Shown: positions 34,779 to 47,552, counted from the stretch's first letter. The stretch is 64,000 nt of DNA from Tubulanus polymorphus (GCF_964204645.1 NC_134028.1:22108153-22172152), one strand, 5' to 3'. Numbers and translations: made by a program. Notes: generated by a model not told the origin, from the sequence alone.

Positions 34779-37700
34779 ATGGATTTTTATGAAGGAATAG
34801 ATGCTGCTGGTGTAATCATGATGGATGAAAATTACTGGTATGAAAACGGTAAGAAAAGAACTGGAAGAACTGTCGTCAGCAGTCAAATGCCAGCAGAATC
34901 GAGAAATGAATGAGACATTTTTGCACTGTCACTTTCTGAATTTGAGCTTTGATGATATAATTACGGATAAATGCACCAGTAATGTGTTACGTCCTACCCC
35001 TCCTCCGATCACCCGCCATTTTTACGGCACTTTCTTAGTCTCTCTAGTCTGGATTGGAATCATTAAACCAAATGATATCTGACCGCACCATCTATCATCA
35101 GTGTTGAGTCTTTTACATGTGCTCTAAACAGAGTTTTGTGATAAACCAGGGAATTCATTGAATGATCGATTTTTACCATGGCAGATTCTAGTCAGTAACC
35201 TGTCTGTGGTTTAGTTTCACGATCGGATATTTTCACAAACCACAGTCAGGAATGGGAAGGTCATTTTTCAATGAAGTCTTCGTCAGCCAATTCGAGTGAC
35301 GAGTAATTTGCCTGGCATTTCATTGTCTCTTAAGATAACCGTCTAATTTTTGTTGTAATCGACGCACAACAGATTCGTAGTTTGTCTGATACCTATAACA
35401 CCTCACCTGACGATCTTAATCCATGTGCAAATCGGCCGTAAAGTGAGAGTAAATTTCCGTCGAGTCAACAGCTGCCATTTTGCAAATTACTGGAGGTGAA
35501 ACTCACGAAGCGAAACAACGAAATTGAAAAAATTAAGAAATCAACACTTATTCACATTTTTCTTTTACCAGAATTTATTATTTCATTATTTTTTATGGAA
35601 AACACGAAGATTTGAATCAAAGTTGGAAAACCATCAAAATTGAAAATTGTCGTTTCGTCTTGGAAGTTTTATATAAATCATTGTAGGTCCCCTTGCCTTA
35701 TCATGCCACACATGCAATACAGAGAAATGGCGGCCAATGGCGAAATTTGTGGAGAAATTAATTAATTTCTGAAAATAATGTTGATTAATCACTCGAAACA
35801 TACATAAAATTGGATTATTTCGAAAGGTACCTGTGTTAGTTTGTGAATTAAGCCATTAATTGTGGACTGAAGTGAATAGAAAGTATATTTTTGAAGTGTT
35901 ACTTTTTTCAACCGTGTTTTGGCCCTTGTCATCCCTAACGTTGGTATAAGCTCATCCGATTATAAAAAGCTTACCACCAACGATTAGGTAACTAACTAGG
36001 CAGATTCATGCATTAACATACATCATTTCTCCTAAGAAGGGATGTATTTTGGCCTACAATAACATATACAATAAATGTATAATAAAAGCAGTTTTCAGGT
36101 CCAATTTTGAGCCTTATATACATTTTGGAAAGGTCCACCTCTGACCTAAACCTTGTTTTGATATAAAACGCTTTTGAATAATGAATTGATTAGATGGCCC
36201 TATAACCAGTATGAATGGCGTTCTAGAATTATAATGATGTTTAGTAATTGAAATCTATTCTATTTTCTTCGTTTATCTATTGATTGAAGAACTGAAGCTG
36301 GCAGCCGAACTCGGGAAGACCTTACTAGAACGCAACAAAGAGCTCGAAAACCAACTAAACCTCGCTCATCAACTCAGCCATGACCGCTATACAGAAATCA
36401 CCGTAAGACATCAGCCTCGAGATGTTGTTGTTTTGACCGGGGCAAAATAATCCTAGTTGCGAACATCCAGAAATTTGTCGGTTAATTACTGTGGTTTCTC
36501 ATTGTTACTCAAAACCCAGTTCCACAGTTGTGAGTTAAGATTTGACTCTGATAATGAACTAATTTTAACTCCTCTAAATAACGATTGTGGAACTGGATCC
36601 TGGGTTGCAGTTGCTTAAAAGCGATAGATAACTGGCAGATAAATACCATAGAAACAATGAACTTTCAAAATTTCGAGCAACTGACCCCTGGGTGAATATT
36701 ACCTCCGAGTATATAGAGACTTTGATACCCAGTCCACCTATGGTTCAACAGGGTACAGAACACTGGTGTTGTGATTCCTAATGAATTCAGGGTCCCTACA
36801 ACTCCTTGAATCCTTGAAAACTCCTTGATTTTTGAACATATTTTTCAAGGTCCTTGAAAATCCTTTAATTTTGAGAAATATCCATAAACTCCTTGAAACT
36901 CCTTAAATTCTGGGAAAGTCCTATTAAAAATTTTCAAAAGGTCCTTTTCAGAAGACAGTGTATTCTATTATTCTTCATTGTGTGACTTGTGAGTGAAAGT
37001 TGTTTCACTTTGAGATTTAAAACATGTAAAACCAAAACGGCACACACAACAACTGATCAAAATTTGAGAAAAACTTGGTTTTTTTTTCGAATTTTCGACT
37101 TTTTTTCCTTATATATGACCGCGAAAACCTCCTTGAATTTTGAAAATTACTCCTTGAAAATTCCTTGAATTCTGGATACCAGGAATTGTTGGAACCTTGG
37201 AATTAAAAAGTCTATCTCATTCAGATTTCTCTGGACTGACCAGAGCCGGTCGGTTTCAATCTGGTCATATATTTCAGAATTTTCAGTGAAATTATAAAGA
37301 AAAATAGAATCCAACTCATAATGACGATGAGGGTGTGATGAAATTGATTAGTAATTTTGGTCATTGTTTTCACGATAGTTTTTACGCCAACAAGTCGACA
37401 CGCTACGAGAGATGAATCAATCGAAAATGAGAATCTACGAAGAGATCGACAGAAATTCGCAGGAAACCGAAAAACTCAACAAGACACTGGAAAGAGAAAA
37501 TAAATCCGATAGAGAAAAAATCAAAAGGTATTGGTTTGAATACTGAATAATTTGTAGTCCGATAAACTGCAGTCCAGTTACTGACTAAACTGCAGTCAGA
37601 TTACTGACTAAACCATAGTCCAGTTACTGTTTGAACCACAGTCTTGCTACTGCACAGTTCAGTTTGTAACTAAACCATACTCAAGTTACTGACTAAGCCA

Positions 37701-39028
37701 GTCCATTCACTGACTAAAACACAGTCTTGTTACTGCCTTAACCACAGTCCAGTCACTGAATAAAACATAGTTCCGTTACTGACTAAACCTTAGTCCAGTT
37801 ACTGACTAAACCATAGTCTGGTTACTGACTAAATCCCAGTCCGGTTACTGACACTTAACAGTACAGTCCAGTTACTGACTAAACCTTACCACAATCTAGT
37901 TAATGGCTAAACCACGGTCCGGTTACTGGCTAAACTGCAGTCCAATGACTTTCCAGGAGACCCTGTTGAAATATTATTTGCGAAACAGTACCACCTAGTC
38001 TACATGTATGTCCATGGAACTAGCTTCTGTTGTTCACATTGATGGATGGAACCGCAGCTGTATCTAAAGAATTTTTCCATGTCTTGTTTTTTCGCAGGTT
38101 GCAAGAAGCGGTTGAATCTGTGGAATCTCGGTGTCAGGATCTACAAACAGAAATCGACCAACTACAAAAAGAGAAACGCGCCGAGTCGAAAAACGAGAAG
38201 TTAGCGTCAAAGCGAATGTCGTCGAGTTTCCCGTCGCTGCACGACATCGGCGATTTCGATCGGTTGCTCGGCAACAACGGCAACAATAACCAGTCGATGA
38301 ATTTACGAGAAGTCGAGATCGTTCGTCTGCGGGAAAATCTGCGAAACGTTCGCGCGCGTCTCGCGGTGGACGAGCACCGGCGCGACGAGCTGCAAGCACA
38401 ACTCGAGCTCGCCGAGCAACTCAATAAACAACTCACCGGTGAACTGGCGGCGTCGCGTGACGACTCGAAGCGACTCCGGGTCGTCGACGCCGAGATGAAA
38501 GACTTGGAGCTGAGAGTCGCGCGCGCCGAGAACAACAAACTGTGCGAGAAATGCCGCACGCGTCTGGAGAACGTCGACACGGAGCCGGCACTGCCGATAT
38601 CCGACCTGGAACACGACATAAACGAGATCCGACACGGGCAGGTTTTGAAAATGGACAACGGCGGAAGCGTGTTTGGCAGCAAGGAGTCGCTGCGCACGGC
38701 CGGCATCGACACGTACGACTTCGAGTCGCAGTTCGACATCAATCTGCTGTCGGAACTCGACCAGCAGTATCACCGGCTCGTGCAGAAATACGAGTCGTTG
38801 ATCGAGGCGAAGCGTCGCAGTCTGCACGTCGACGGCGCCGCGTCGCCGACGACGAAGAAATCGCAGGAGGTGCAGACGTTCGCGGCGACCTCGACGTCCG
38901 AGGCCGAGTACAAGAAGATTTTCGAGGAGATTTTCTCGACTTTGCGACGGTCGATTAGTTACGACGACGTGACGAGTCGCGGAGCCGCCGCAACGAGCGT
39001 CGGTAAACACGATCTGATGAAGTCGTAG
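34779..39028 (+). CDS. CDR2: CDR2/CDR2L-family coiled-coil protein
   Basis: Homologue of the cerebellar degeneration-related proteins (CDR2, CDR2L), cytoplasmic coiled-coil proteins that are onconeural antigens in vertebrates; their molecular role is still poorly defined. Four exons: 34779-34848, 36290-36402, 37379-37527, 38098-39028; phases 1, 0 and 2 match, giving 420 aa (human members about 450-465). Exon 1 has the acidic start with DENYWYEN, like the conserved Trp-Tyr of the family. Exon 2 gives ELKLAAELGKTLLERNKELE, the family signature. Exon 3 (LRQQVDTLREMN) and exon 4 continue the heptad coiled coil. The C-terminal blocks ELDQQYHRLVQKYESLIEAK and EAEYKKIFEEIFSTLRRS match the conserved CDR2L end. 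Exon 4 is markedly GC-richer than its surroundings. AATAAA at 39200-39205. An internal ATG pair at 34818-34821 is an alternative start. Confidence 0.94.
36512..36604. mobile_element. CCAGTTCCACAG-type MITE in CDR2 intron
   Basis: Ends CCAGTTCCACAG and TTGTGGAACTGG, about 93 bp, with a shortened interior relative to the copy at 23461. Confidence 0.75.
36788..37200. repeat. CCTTGAAAA-rich repeat in CDR2 intron
   Basis: Repeated CTCCTTGAATT, TCCTTGAAAA and similar motifs at both ends (36795-36925 and 37128-37200) around an unrelated centre. It may be a transposable element with subterminal repeats. Confidence 0.6.
37555..37945. repeat. 23-bp minisatellite in CDR2 intron, about 17 copies
   Basis: Units resemble CTGACTAAACCATAGTCCAG plus TTA, with point changes and a few longer variants. 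It ends about 150 bp before the large last exon. Confidence 0.9.
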
Positions 39029-39301
39029 ATGGTTTTTCATTCCTCAGTAGAGAGTGATATTAATCTCAGTATTTCTGGGTTAATCAGCTAAAACCGACAT
39101 TGCGATTATTTGACAATTTATTGCGACAGTTTCGAAGTTTTGACTAAACCTCGTTTATTCTTCGATGATGAATATCGGTGTAAATTTCTTAACTGTGAGA
39201 ATAAATTGTTGATTCATCGATTGTGGGTTTTGCTCGTTTTCCCGGTTGTTGTTCGAAGCCCCGGTCAAATTGGCAGCCGATTGAAGATGAGATTTAGATA
39301 A

Positions 39302-39645
39302 ATGGGGAACCCGTAATACCAGCTATCCCACCAGATGGCGTAATGAGCAGTAGGTCGTTCATTGTCAAAATTAGTTCATTTTCGGTAAACTTTGAACTGG
39401 ATTTTTAGACCAATTATCTATCATCGCAGCACCAACCAAATATACAATACTTTCATTCCTCTACTCGGATATCGGTGTAGTTTTTCTGAAGTAATTGATT
39501 CATTAAAGAAAAAAGTTCATTTAGTCTTATTGAAATGTAGAAGAAATCGAACGTGGACGACCGACTATCTTCTAGCAAACCAGGCGGATCCTCACCTGCC
39601 ATAAGTGGAATCCTCGATTGCCACAGTTGCACTGAGGGAACCCCA
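39302..39645. mobile_element. roughly 340-bp dispersed repeat, copy 1
   Basis: Begins GGGGAACCCGTAATACCAGC, includes CCACCAGATGGCG, and ends with GGAATCCTCGATTGCCACAG. Related blocks occur at 51853-51925, 52985-53225 and 61423-61575. Non-coding. Confidence 0.7.
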
Positions 39646-40134
39646 TTAGATAGACTTTGGAGGCTTTAGTGTGATCGGGGCTCTGAATGCTTGAATTTAG
39701 AAATATGAATCTTATTAACAGTGTGAACAAGAGAGTTTTGAATCTGAATATCTTCACAGAATGAATTCTAATACCTAGGCTACACATCTATTAGCGATCT
39801 GTCTGTCCGCATTTCTAAGTTGACTCGCAAGTTAACTCATAGTTCCACGGTTCTAATTCGGTCGAGTTTAATTCTTGCAGTCGAGTGCCTATTTGAATCT
39901 AGTTGAATATTTTCTGTGGAACTGACGCTCTTGTGAATTTCCGGCTTCAATAACAACTGAACTATATATGCTATAGCTAGCTCCAAAACTGCGGAGTAGT
40001 TTCTATTGACCACCTTAATTTACATCCCTTCGCTGCTACCAATTTTCATCGATTCGCGGTTGATTTGCTGGTGCCGGCGCAAGTCCTCGTAAAAGTCTGA
40101 ATGCGTCGTCGCCAGAGCCGAAATATACTCTTAA

Positions 40135-40420
40135 CCATTTCAGTGTGTCTACACCACAGTGCGGTGTATAAATCGGTGATGGATTTTGCTAGTACACCGC
40201 ACTGCCGTGTTTCGATTTAATTAGTTATTAGTAATTATCTCTCGAAAGATGGCAGCACCTGTCAAACATAGTGAAATATTAGTTACTAATGATACACCGC
40301 GGCGCGGTGTAGACGCATTATAGTGCTTTTCCCGTTGTTCAACACACTAGGGTGGAATTTCCCCAAATTTTCACATTTTCTCCAGCACTATAGGGTATTA
40401 ATTAGTCAGCACGGAAAGGG
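40135..40420. mobile_element. 286-bp piggyBac-type MITE, copy 2
   Basis: Flanked by TTAA on both sides (40131-40134, 40421-40424); ends CCATTTCAGTGTG and GCACGGAAAGGG. Shares TACACCGCACTG.CGTGT, GATGGCAGCACCTGTCAAAC and the ACTAGGGTGGAATT block with the copy at 17971. Confidence 0.88.
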
Positions 40421-40814
40421 TTAAAAAACTCAATAACTGTGTAAAATATAGGAGCATAATAACTAACTACGTTCAAACTAAAAACATAACCATGACACCA
40501 TCGCGGGTTTAACAAACATGCGTCACAATGATATCTGAAAAGAAAAATCACGCAATTGAAGACACTAGAGTTTTAAGTTTATGGACGCTACAATGTTCCA
40601 GCTGTTTTCCAACCGAACCTAACTGAACGGAAACAATTAAATCAACTGATAAATGTAAAATGTGGGAGTGGACACAGACGTCAGACATCAGTTGTTCAAA
40701 AGTTAGTCAGTATCACATAAAGTTGTCGTTTTTGGTCGTCATTTGTTGGATTTGGCTTTCATTATATATATATATATTTATCACAGATTCGAATATTTCC
40801 GTTACAATAATACG

Positions 40815-40980
40815 ACGGTGAAACCTCGTTACAGCGAACTTCATGGGACCCTGAAATATGTTCGTTATAACCAGTATGAAATTAGTCAAATTGTCTTAGT
40901 TGGATGAAATTCTATATTTGTTATATCCGATGAATCGTTGTATTTGAGTTTGTTGTAACGAGGTTCCACTATATGCTAGA
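40815..40980. mobile_element. MITE with GAACCTCGTTA ends, copy 2
   Basis: Reverse-oriented relative of 15230-15408, with GTGAAACCTCGTTACAGCGA at the left and GTTGTAACGAGGTTCCAC at the right. Confidence 0.75.
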
Positions 40981-42288
40981 CTTGTTGTTAGGCTTTATCA
41001 CGCGTTATTACAGTATCACTGTTTGCAATCGTTGTTGATATCGAAACACTTATAGATGGATTCAGTTCTATCATTCTGTGGGACCTGTGGGATCGGGTCC
41101 TGGTTAGTTAAGCTTGAGGCTAAACTTAAAGAAAATCTAGAGTTATCTTTCAATTCAAACATCGTACATGTGCTTGAGAAATATTATTGATGGGTCGATG
41201 TATTGAATTTAAGTTCAAGGTTTTAAGGCGAGATCAAGTATTGAAACTTTCCACGCGTTTTGGAAATTTCTACTCAATTCAGTGGTAAGAAACTTTCATG
41301 TTGCAATTTTGACTGATATGAAAGTTGACATTAAAACTGGTTTAAAACGGGCCCCCTTAAGTTTGTTGTGATGTTTCTGCTTTCGCCCAAACAGATGTAT
41401 ATATACAATCTATGCATACACATTACGAAGCTAGTCCTTGAACTTTACACAAAAGCAGGGTACAATACTACAAGAGGTGCCTTCATATCTAGTCATCAAC
41501 AGTATTCGAACTGCCAAAATTTGATTAACGTTCACCAGTCACAAATATACTTAAATAGCATTTGAAGATATTTCTATTTACCCTTAACGCGATTATTATA
41601 GAAATCGACGTAATATTCTATATCTAAGGTCAAGTATGAAATGATATTGATAGTAAAAGCTTGGACTTTCTATCTAGAGTCCATGGTTAAAGTACGTATT
41701 GATGTACGGTACTTATTTAGAATTGCTATACAGTAGTCTGCGCGCGCTTGCTTCGGATCTCGTGGGACCAATAGATTTGTTCTGAGGCTGCAATTGAATT
41801 GCGTGGTTGTTATTAACGTGAATTGGATTAGGAACATTTTCGATATTCTAATCCGAAGCAAGCGTTGGAGTCTATTGTATATATATATGAAACGCATGTT
41901 GATGTCAATATATGTCATATATTATAAAGTGTTGCATTTATTCTTACAGTCATTGGTTTTCATGACTATATATATATGTTAATAGTATGTAATGTATTAA
42001 TAATAACCCGTTATATCCCCAGAGGGTTGGATCTAGGTCCACGTCCTTAGCATTAAATCCGACTTAAACATATCAGACACTGATGTGAATGATTTACGGT
42101 ATAAGTCTGTCTACCGTTTATTCAACTGGGGCTGTTTTTGCTTTTACAAGTTTTACTCTTTATTTTGCCATGACTTCTCTTGATATTTCGATCAAAGCAC
42201 TTCGCATGTCAGTCATATGTTCGGTGCAGTGATTTAAAACAGAAAACTCCTTAAAATTTCAATTTCGCCAATTCGCAGCTCTGTATCC

Positions 42289-42715
42289 CAGGGGCGGATC
42301 TAGCACTTTTAGGGGTGGGATCCAGGGACGTAAAAAGGGACCACGTAAACTGTTAGTTACTGTAAGGACGACGCAAGACGCATAACATTACGACATAGCC
42401 CTTATGGCAAACGACAGCGAGGGGTTATTCGATGATAGAAATATTTTGAAATTTTCAGAAGAATTAGAGGTGAGATTTCCACGAAGCCGAACAAGGAAAT
42501 AGATGAAATAAGTCATAAAATACACAATACCACAACCAAAATCATGATACCATTGTCTTTGCATATTCATCATCTTGCATGAGGAAAATACCACTTCTGT
42601 TTATTTCATATTCACCTTAATTGAAAAATTAATTGTCACTTAGGATTTCTTGGGGTAGACATTTGTAGGGACCTTCAAAATTAGGGGGTCCGGACCCGCT
42701 CTAAATCCGCCCCTG
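42289..42715. mobile_element. 427-bp MITE-like element, CAGGGGCGGAT termini
   Basis: Perfect terminal repeats CAGGGGCGGATCTAG and CTAAATCCGCCCCTG (one internal mismatch), with TATCC on both sides (42284-42288, 42716-42720) as probable target duplication. No transposase. Confidence 0.8.
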
Positions 42716-44610
42716 TATCCAGTCAGTTTTTCCAAGGTGTCTATGTTAATGTACCGTTAAAGAAATTGTAGAAATAATAATGTTTTATCGCTCGGAAGTT
42801 TAGTTTTTTTAACGAGCCAGTAGCCGATGTTATCGTTTTAGCTTACTCATCGAGTAGATGATTAGAATATCGTTTTCGGTGAAATTTGACGTAATTTTAT
42901 TATTTGGTGCTAGTACGTACATTGTACATATTTGTCGAGGGCGTCAGGTTAATCGATGTTCGCGGTTAAAACCGCGATTGTTACCGTAGTTACCCGTAGT
43001 TCAAGCTCAGTTTCGTTCTATAGCCGATCTAACGACTTAAGACCGGTGATATGATCTAAGAACGCTTTCGAACTTGTTGTGACCGTGTGACTGGCCATCG
43101 GGCTCAGACTGGCTCAGATACTTAAAAGATGGTTTAATTCAAGTTGTTAGTTTGGCTGAACAACGAAGATGAGCTTTTATTCGTGACGGTGCTCTGTTAG
43201 TGGCCTGCGTTAAGTTTTATGAGAATGCGGTAAACCTCGCCTTACTTGCCTAACAAGTTTGTCCTAGTAAGGCTAAGTTTACTGTATTCAACTTCCATTT
43301 AAGAAATTAGTTTCCTGGGGTAATATATTTTGGTTTCTGTTTTTTCTGGGAATATTATGTCTTAATGTTAAATGTTTTATACTGTATCTAAGGCCTTGGT
43401 GTGACACTAGGTTCAATTGCGTACTTACTTTTCCGATTTTGGGACCAGAATCTGCGTGTGATTTTATTCGAAAGTTGAATTATATAATGTGATTAATTTG
43501 CAGAACTTAAAAAATGTTTGAGTCAAAACAAAAATTATTATCCAGAAGTTTGATTTACATTTTGAATTTTACTGAAACTCAATAAAACGTTGATTTATTA
43601 TCATCAGAGCTGATATTATGAGTTATGAATTGTATTTCAGTTAAAGAACATCTCATTCTTCTATGGAGGAACTTTGGAGTACAGATGATCCCTTACAATC
43701 CTGGCGAGTTGGAGCAGTAATGGGCTGTCATGATATCTTGAATTGGAGTGGGAATACAGGGCGCTCGACATTCCTCTGGTCTTTTCTTGCCTCGGATCAT
43801 GCGGAACAGATCAATTTTTTCCAAGTAAATCCTGGGTAGTCTGAGCAGGGATGGGTTTTTTCGCATAAATAAATTGGAGTAGGAAAATCTAAAACATGTC
43901 CCGGATATGCCACCCTATGCAGCAGTCAATCAAGAATACGGCCCTGTGCTGTCGAGAGATTTTCCACTGCCTCGGCCAACAAATGAGTCCTCATTCTGAG
44001 CCTCCTTCAGGAATTCCTGAAGGAATTTTAGGGCTCCAAATGACAAGTCTAATAAAAAGAGGTTAAATTTCATTAAAACTCAATGTTTATTCTGATACTG
44101 AATTCATACATTAATCACATATCGATGATATCTTACGCTAGTTATCACACATATAGTCGACATCCAACTAGTTCAACAGTTGTGAGTCAAATCTTAAAAC
44201 CAAGAACTGGTTTAATATAACAGAACGGCTTTTGTTAGGCTACATACAACTGGTCCTCAATCATTTCTTGAGATCCATGGAATAAACACCTCTGTAACCA
44301 TTTCACGAAGTACATATGTATCGAAAAAATTTTCCCTATCCACAACTACAGGGAAAACTGTCTTATCCGAATCTGTTTAATTTTGATTTCTATCTAATCA
44401 GTGTTATTCAAAGTCCACTTATACATAAACGTTTGTAAATGATGATGTTTATTCTTGATTTCTCATGATCTGGATACATTTCATCCGTTCCCAATTAACT
44501 GAGCTCAACTGTAAATTGTTCATATGCGGAGCTGAATGAGGACAACATGAAAATCAGCAAATCAAACGTACATACTTTATAAATGGCCCCTTCTACTCTC
44601 CGTACGTCTG

Positions 44611-46414
44611 TCAATCACAGCTACCATCTTTCCAGCCATGCAGCCATCGTTCGTCTACTTTACTACAGTTGAATTCCGGTTTTCCCAGTTTCCGACTGAC
44701 TTCGTTGTGCGCGCGACAAAACCATTGCGATAAATTGTGCCTGGACGTCGTATCGGGCGGTTCTCTCGTCAAACTGAAAAACGCCGTAAGAAATAAATCA
44801 TTACCGAGTGCATTACAGACAAGCAGGGATCATTCGAACCTGATGGTATTGCCAGACCCTGCCACGGTACACAGCTCAGGGTCCGCTTTCTTGAAAAAGT
44901 TTAAGCTTGAATTAGATAAGTTTGAACTGTTGTCCTCATTGAAAACGTGTAGCTTTAACAAATAGAAATTAGACCAAAAATTTGAGTTAAGCTTTTTCGT
45001 GAAATGGGCTCCGGGGATATTTTTGTTGGTATACTGATTAGGTGACTTAGTTTATTTCTTACCTCTTCCTAAAGTCTTCAGCGCATATATCACAAGGGTA
45101 GAACTTCGAAAATAGATCGATAAACTGTTTCATCTCCGACTGCTGATTGGTCGATGGTTTATCGGGGAAGTACGCCGCCATTGTGTGCAGGAAAGACCAC
45201 GTACTCTTACCCAAACTATTCACATCTAATGGGCATTCTTTAGCTGGCTGAAATACAATGAATTTCACAGTTCACAAACTGACAAGTGGCTTTACAACTA
45301 TCTTATTTATAAATGAAGAAATCCCACACTTCGAATTTAAGATTATACAATCAAATTTATTATTACGAAACCACAACGTTTCGGCTGTTGAATGATTAGA
45401 TTTGGGTTAACGTCACTATGTGTCACTCTGTTATCACCATCCTCTTCAGTCCACTTCACTTAGTTACATAATTTGTTTTTACTCTGAACTGTTTAGAATT
45501 GCTGTGGTTTCTACGGTACCCCTTGATGCTTTATTGCTTGGTCTGTTTATTTCTAGTTTTGACACACTGCTTCTATTTTAGATCCTGTGAGTTTATATGC
45601 TTGGTTAGGCCTGCGTTTTTTCTGGTCATTCCACCTGATGATGGCTGTTAGTCAACACCCGAAACGTTGTGGTTTCGTAATAATAAATTTGATCGTATAA
45701 ATCTTAAATTCGAAGTGTGGGATTTCTTCATTTATCTACAGTTTACACAGATTATAGTGTTTATTCGACAACTATCTTATTCATCATACAAAATATCAGG
45801 ATTTGAGTAGCCTAAGGCAAGCAGCAGGGGCTTGCTACTATGGCTTCAGTGTCCCTATTCAAACATAGGGCCTATCTAAAAAAAAGCTGAGGGTTCAAAA
45901 TCAAAGATTTATAGCAGTATCTTTATTTTAAACATCTTTATTTACCACCAACGATTAGGTAACTAACTACCCTTAGTTTTGAATGATGATAAATACCCTT
46001 CATGCATCGCAATACCTCCAAAGGTAGGCTATAGATCTACCTTTGATAAATAAATGCCATATGAAATTAACTCCCCAGGCTAAAGAGAAACAACTTCCTA
46101 GGACAGATAAGACAAGTTAGAAAGTAAAGTATTCAACTTATAAGTTAATAAGCCTAGGTTCCTTTGGGTGCTAGATAATTACTGCCTGGCATCGACTCGA
46201 CCCTTCCCAGCTAGATTGCAGCTACCTTTAAATTAAATTTAGATATATCCTGGAAATGTTTAGTAGTAGTTGTCGAGTTGCTGTTGCTGCGTCCAGGTCC
46301 AGCCCCCTCCTGCTGTTGACTTTTTTGTTGATTTGATTTTGACCAGGTTTTGAAGTCAGTGCAAGCTCTGCACGGTTTCTGTCGACGCCCGTAATAATCT
46401 TCGGGCTCCGTCAT
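44611..46414 (-). CDS. GFER: FAD-linked sulfhydryl oxidase ALR (GFER)
   Basis: Erv1/ALR oxidase of the mitochondrial intermembrane space: it re-oxidises MIA40/CHCHD4 and passes electrons to cytochrome c or O2. Three exons on the minus strand: 46414-46226, 45247-45063, 44773-44611; phases 0 and 2 match; 178 aa. The N-terminal shuttle motif is [12 protein letters not shown] (Cys15/Cys18). A low-complexity Gln/Asn/Ser/Thr linker follows, then the Erv domain with [20 protein letters not shown], the FAD-proximal redox pair YPCDIC (Cys115/Cys118), [15 protein letters not shown] completing the structural C-X16-C pair, and the family C-terminus WKDGSCD. I chose MTEPEDYYG (46414) over an upstream in-frame Met at 46438 (MICLLFKK), which is equally open. 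The first intron (about 980 bp) contains a mobile element. Confidence 0.96.
45309..45735. mobile_element. roughly 430-bp element with ~83-bp inverted termini in GFER intron 1
   Basis: Left arm 45309-45393 and right arm 45651-45735 are nearly perfect reverse complements (about 3 differences). The interior includes GTGGTTTCTACGGTA and TTTATTGCTTGGTCTG, also found in a second element at 47553-47860. The arm sequence CCGAAACGTTGTGG is reminiscent of Penelope-like element termini; no reverse transcriptase is present here. Confidence 0.75.
45631..45672 (+). ncRNA. hammerhead-ribozyme-like motif
   Basis: Stem I CCAC (45631-45634) pairs GTGG (45669-45672). The conserved core CTGATGA (45635-45641) is followed by one extra T, stem II GGCTGTT/AACACCC with loop AGTC (one C-C mismatch), then GAAA (45661-45664) and a minimal palindromic stem III within ACGTT, with predicted cleavage after the second T. 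Very short self-complementary stem III is known in hammerheads of Penelope-like elements and retrozymes, which act as dimers. The extra T and the C-C mismatch may reflect decay. Activity is inference. Confidence 0.5.
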
Positions 46415-47009
46415 TTTTTTAAATAATAAACAGATCAACCAGATTTTCGGGCAGATTTTCTTTTATGGTTGCTAAAAAACTTCAAAAATTCTTCATTCAC
46501 GCATGCACCGCATTACATCGCTCGACGACCTTGAACATGACGATCTCGAACAGTAAAACGTCAATGACGCGTCGCAACCGATACACTATTGAAATAAGAT
46601 TCGAATCCTGAATTCCGAAAGACAACTACTGAATAGATAAACCATATCAATCAATCAATCGCATACAAAACAAATATGTGCGGTAGATGTATACGGTGCT
46701 TCAGTTTTTCTATTTGAAGAGATCCATTTCCGCGTAGATATAGACAAACCGAAGAAGCTGCAACGGCGACCCATTCGCCGCCTATCAGATTACCCTATCA
46801 TTAAAATAGACTGCCAGAGGCTTGATTCATTATAATGTACGTAATCAAACTTATTGTCGATAGCAATATTTTTTCATCGGGTGCGCGATGTCCACTAATT
46901 CTTGTTTGCCTAAAACATTAGCCCGTTTAATCCGCAACAAATCTCCCCCGACATGGATAGGGCCTATAGCTAAATCAGCAAAAGATGTTCTCCGAGTAAT
47001 CAATACCTA

Positions 47010-47164
<155 letters not shown>

Positions 47165-47490
47165 TTTACTTATAAAGCGCATTTCTATAAAACATAATCA
47201 TTGCACTTCACATAATTAAAACAGATGAGACAGAAGCAGATTAAAACACTAATTGTACAGGTTTCTAAAATAAAAAGTTTTTAAACGTGATTTAAAACAT
47301 GAGACAGTTGGACTTTCACGAATTTCCTGTGGTAAGACATTCCATAAAGTTGGTGCCATGAAAGTAAAAGCTTTACGTCCAGCAACACGACTGTTATTAA
47401 GTTTAACTAAAATTGTTGGGTCATCTAAATAATTTACGTATCTAACATTAAACATATCAACTCCATATCTCTCCTTGTTACAGAACATCC
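47165..47490 (-). mobile_element. 5'-truncated non-LTR retrotransposon (LINE) 3' end
   Basis: Minus-strand frame 47488-47249 encodes the typical C-terminus of a LINE reverse-transcriptase protein: RKAFTFMAPTLWNVLPQEIR followed by SPTVSCFKSRLKTFYF and a stop. After it come a short 3' UTR ending CGCTTTATAAGTAAATAAA and then the TTA-type tail. The 5' end is cut near 47490, next to a MITE fragment, as expected for incomplete target-primed reverse transcription. Clade (CR1, L2 or similar) cannot be set from this stub. Confidence 0.85.
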
Positions 47491-47552
47491 ATGGGCCGGT
47501 TGCTCAAAGGTTGGTTAGAGTTAACAATCATTTTTAACTACTTAGAATTTTT

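Larger units (their letters stand above)
39646..44610. other. non-coding region between CDR2 and GFER
   Basis: No gene recognised on either strand. It holds the MITEs listed separately (40135, 40815, 42289), a short inverted repeat of the type GCTTGCTTCGGAT/ATCCGAAGCAAGC at 41748-41863, and possible GFER polyadenylation signals (minus-strand AATAAA at 44448-44453 and 44086-44091). Confidence 0.5.

Noticed and set aside
38303..39040. 245-residue minus-strand ORF opposite CDR2 exon 4
   Set aside because: It is the antisense shadow of a GC-rich coiled-coil exon with CDR2 homology; no family features of its own.
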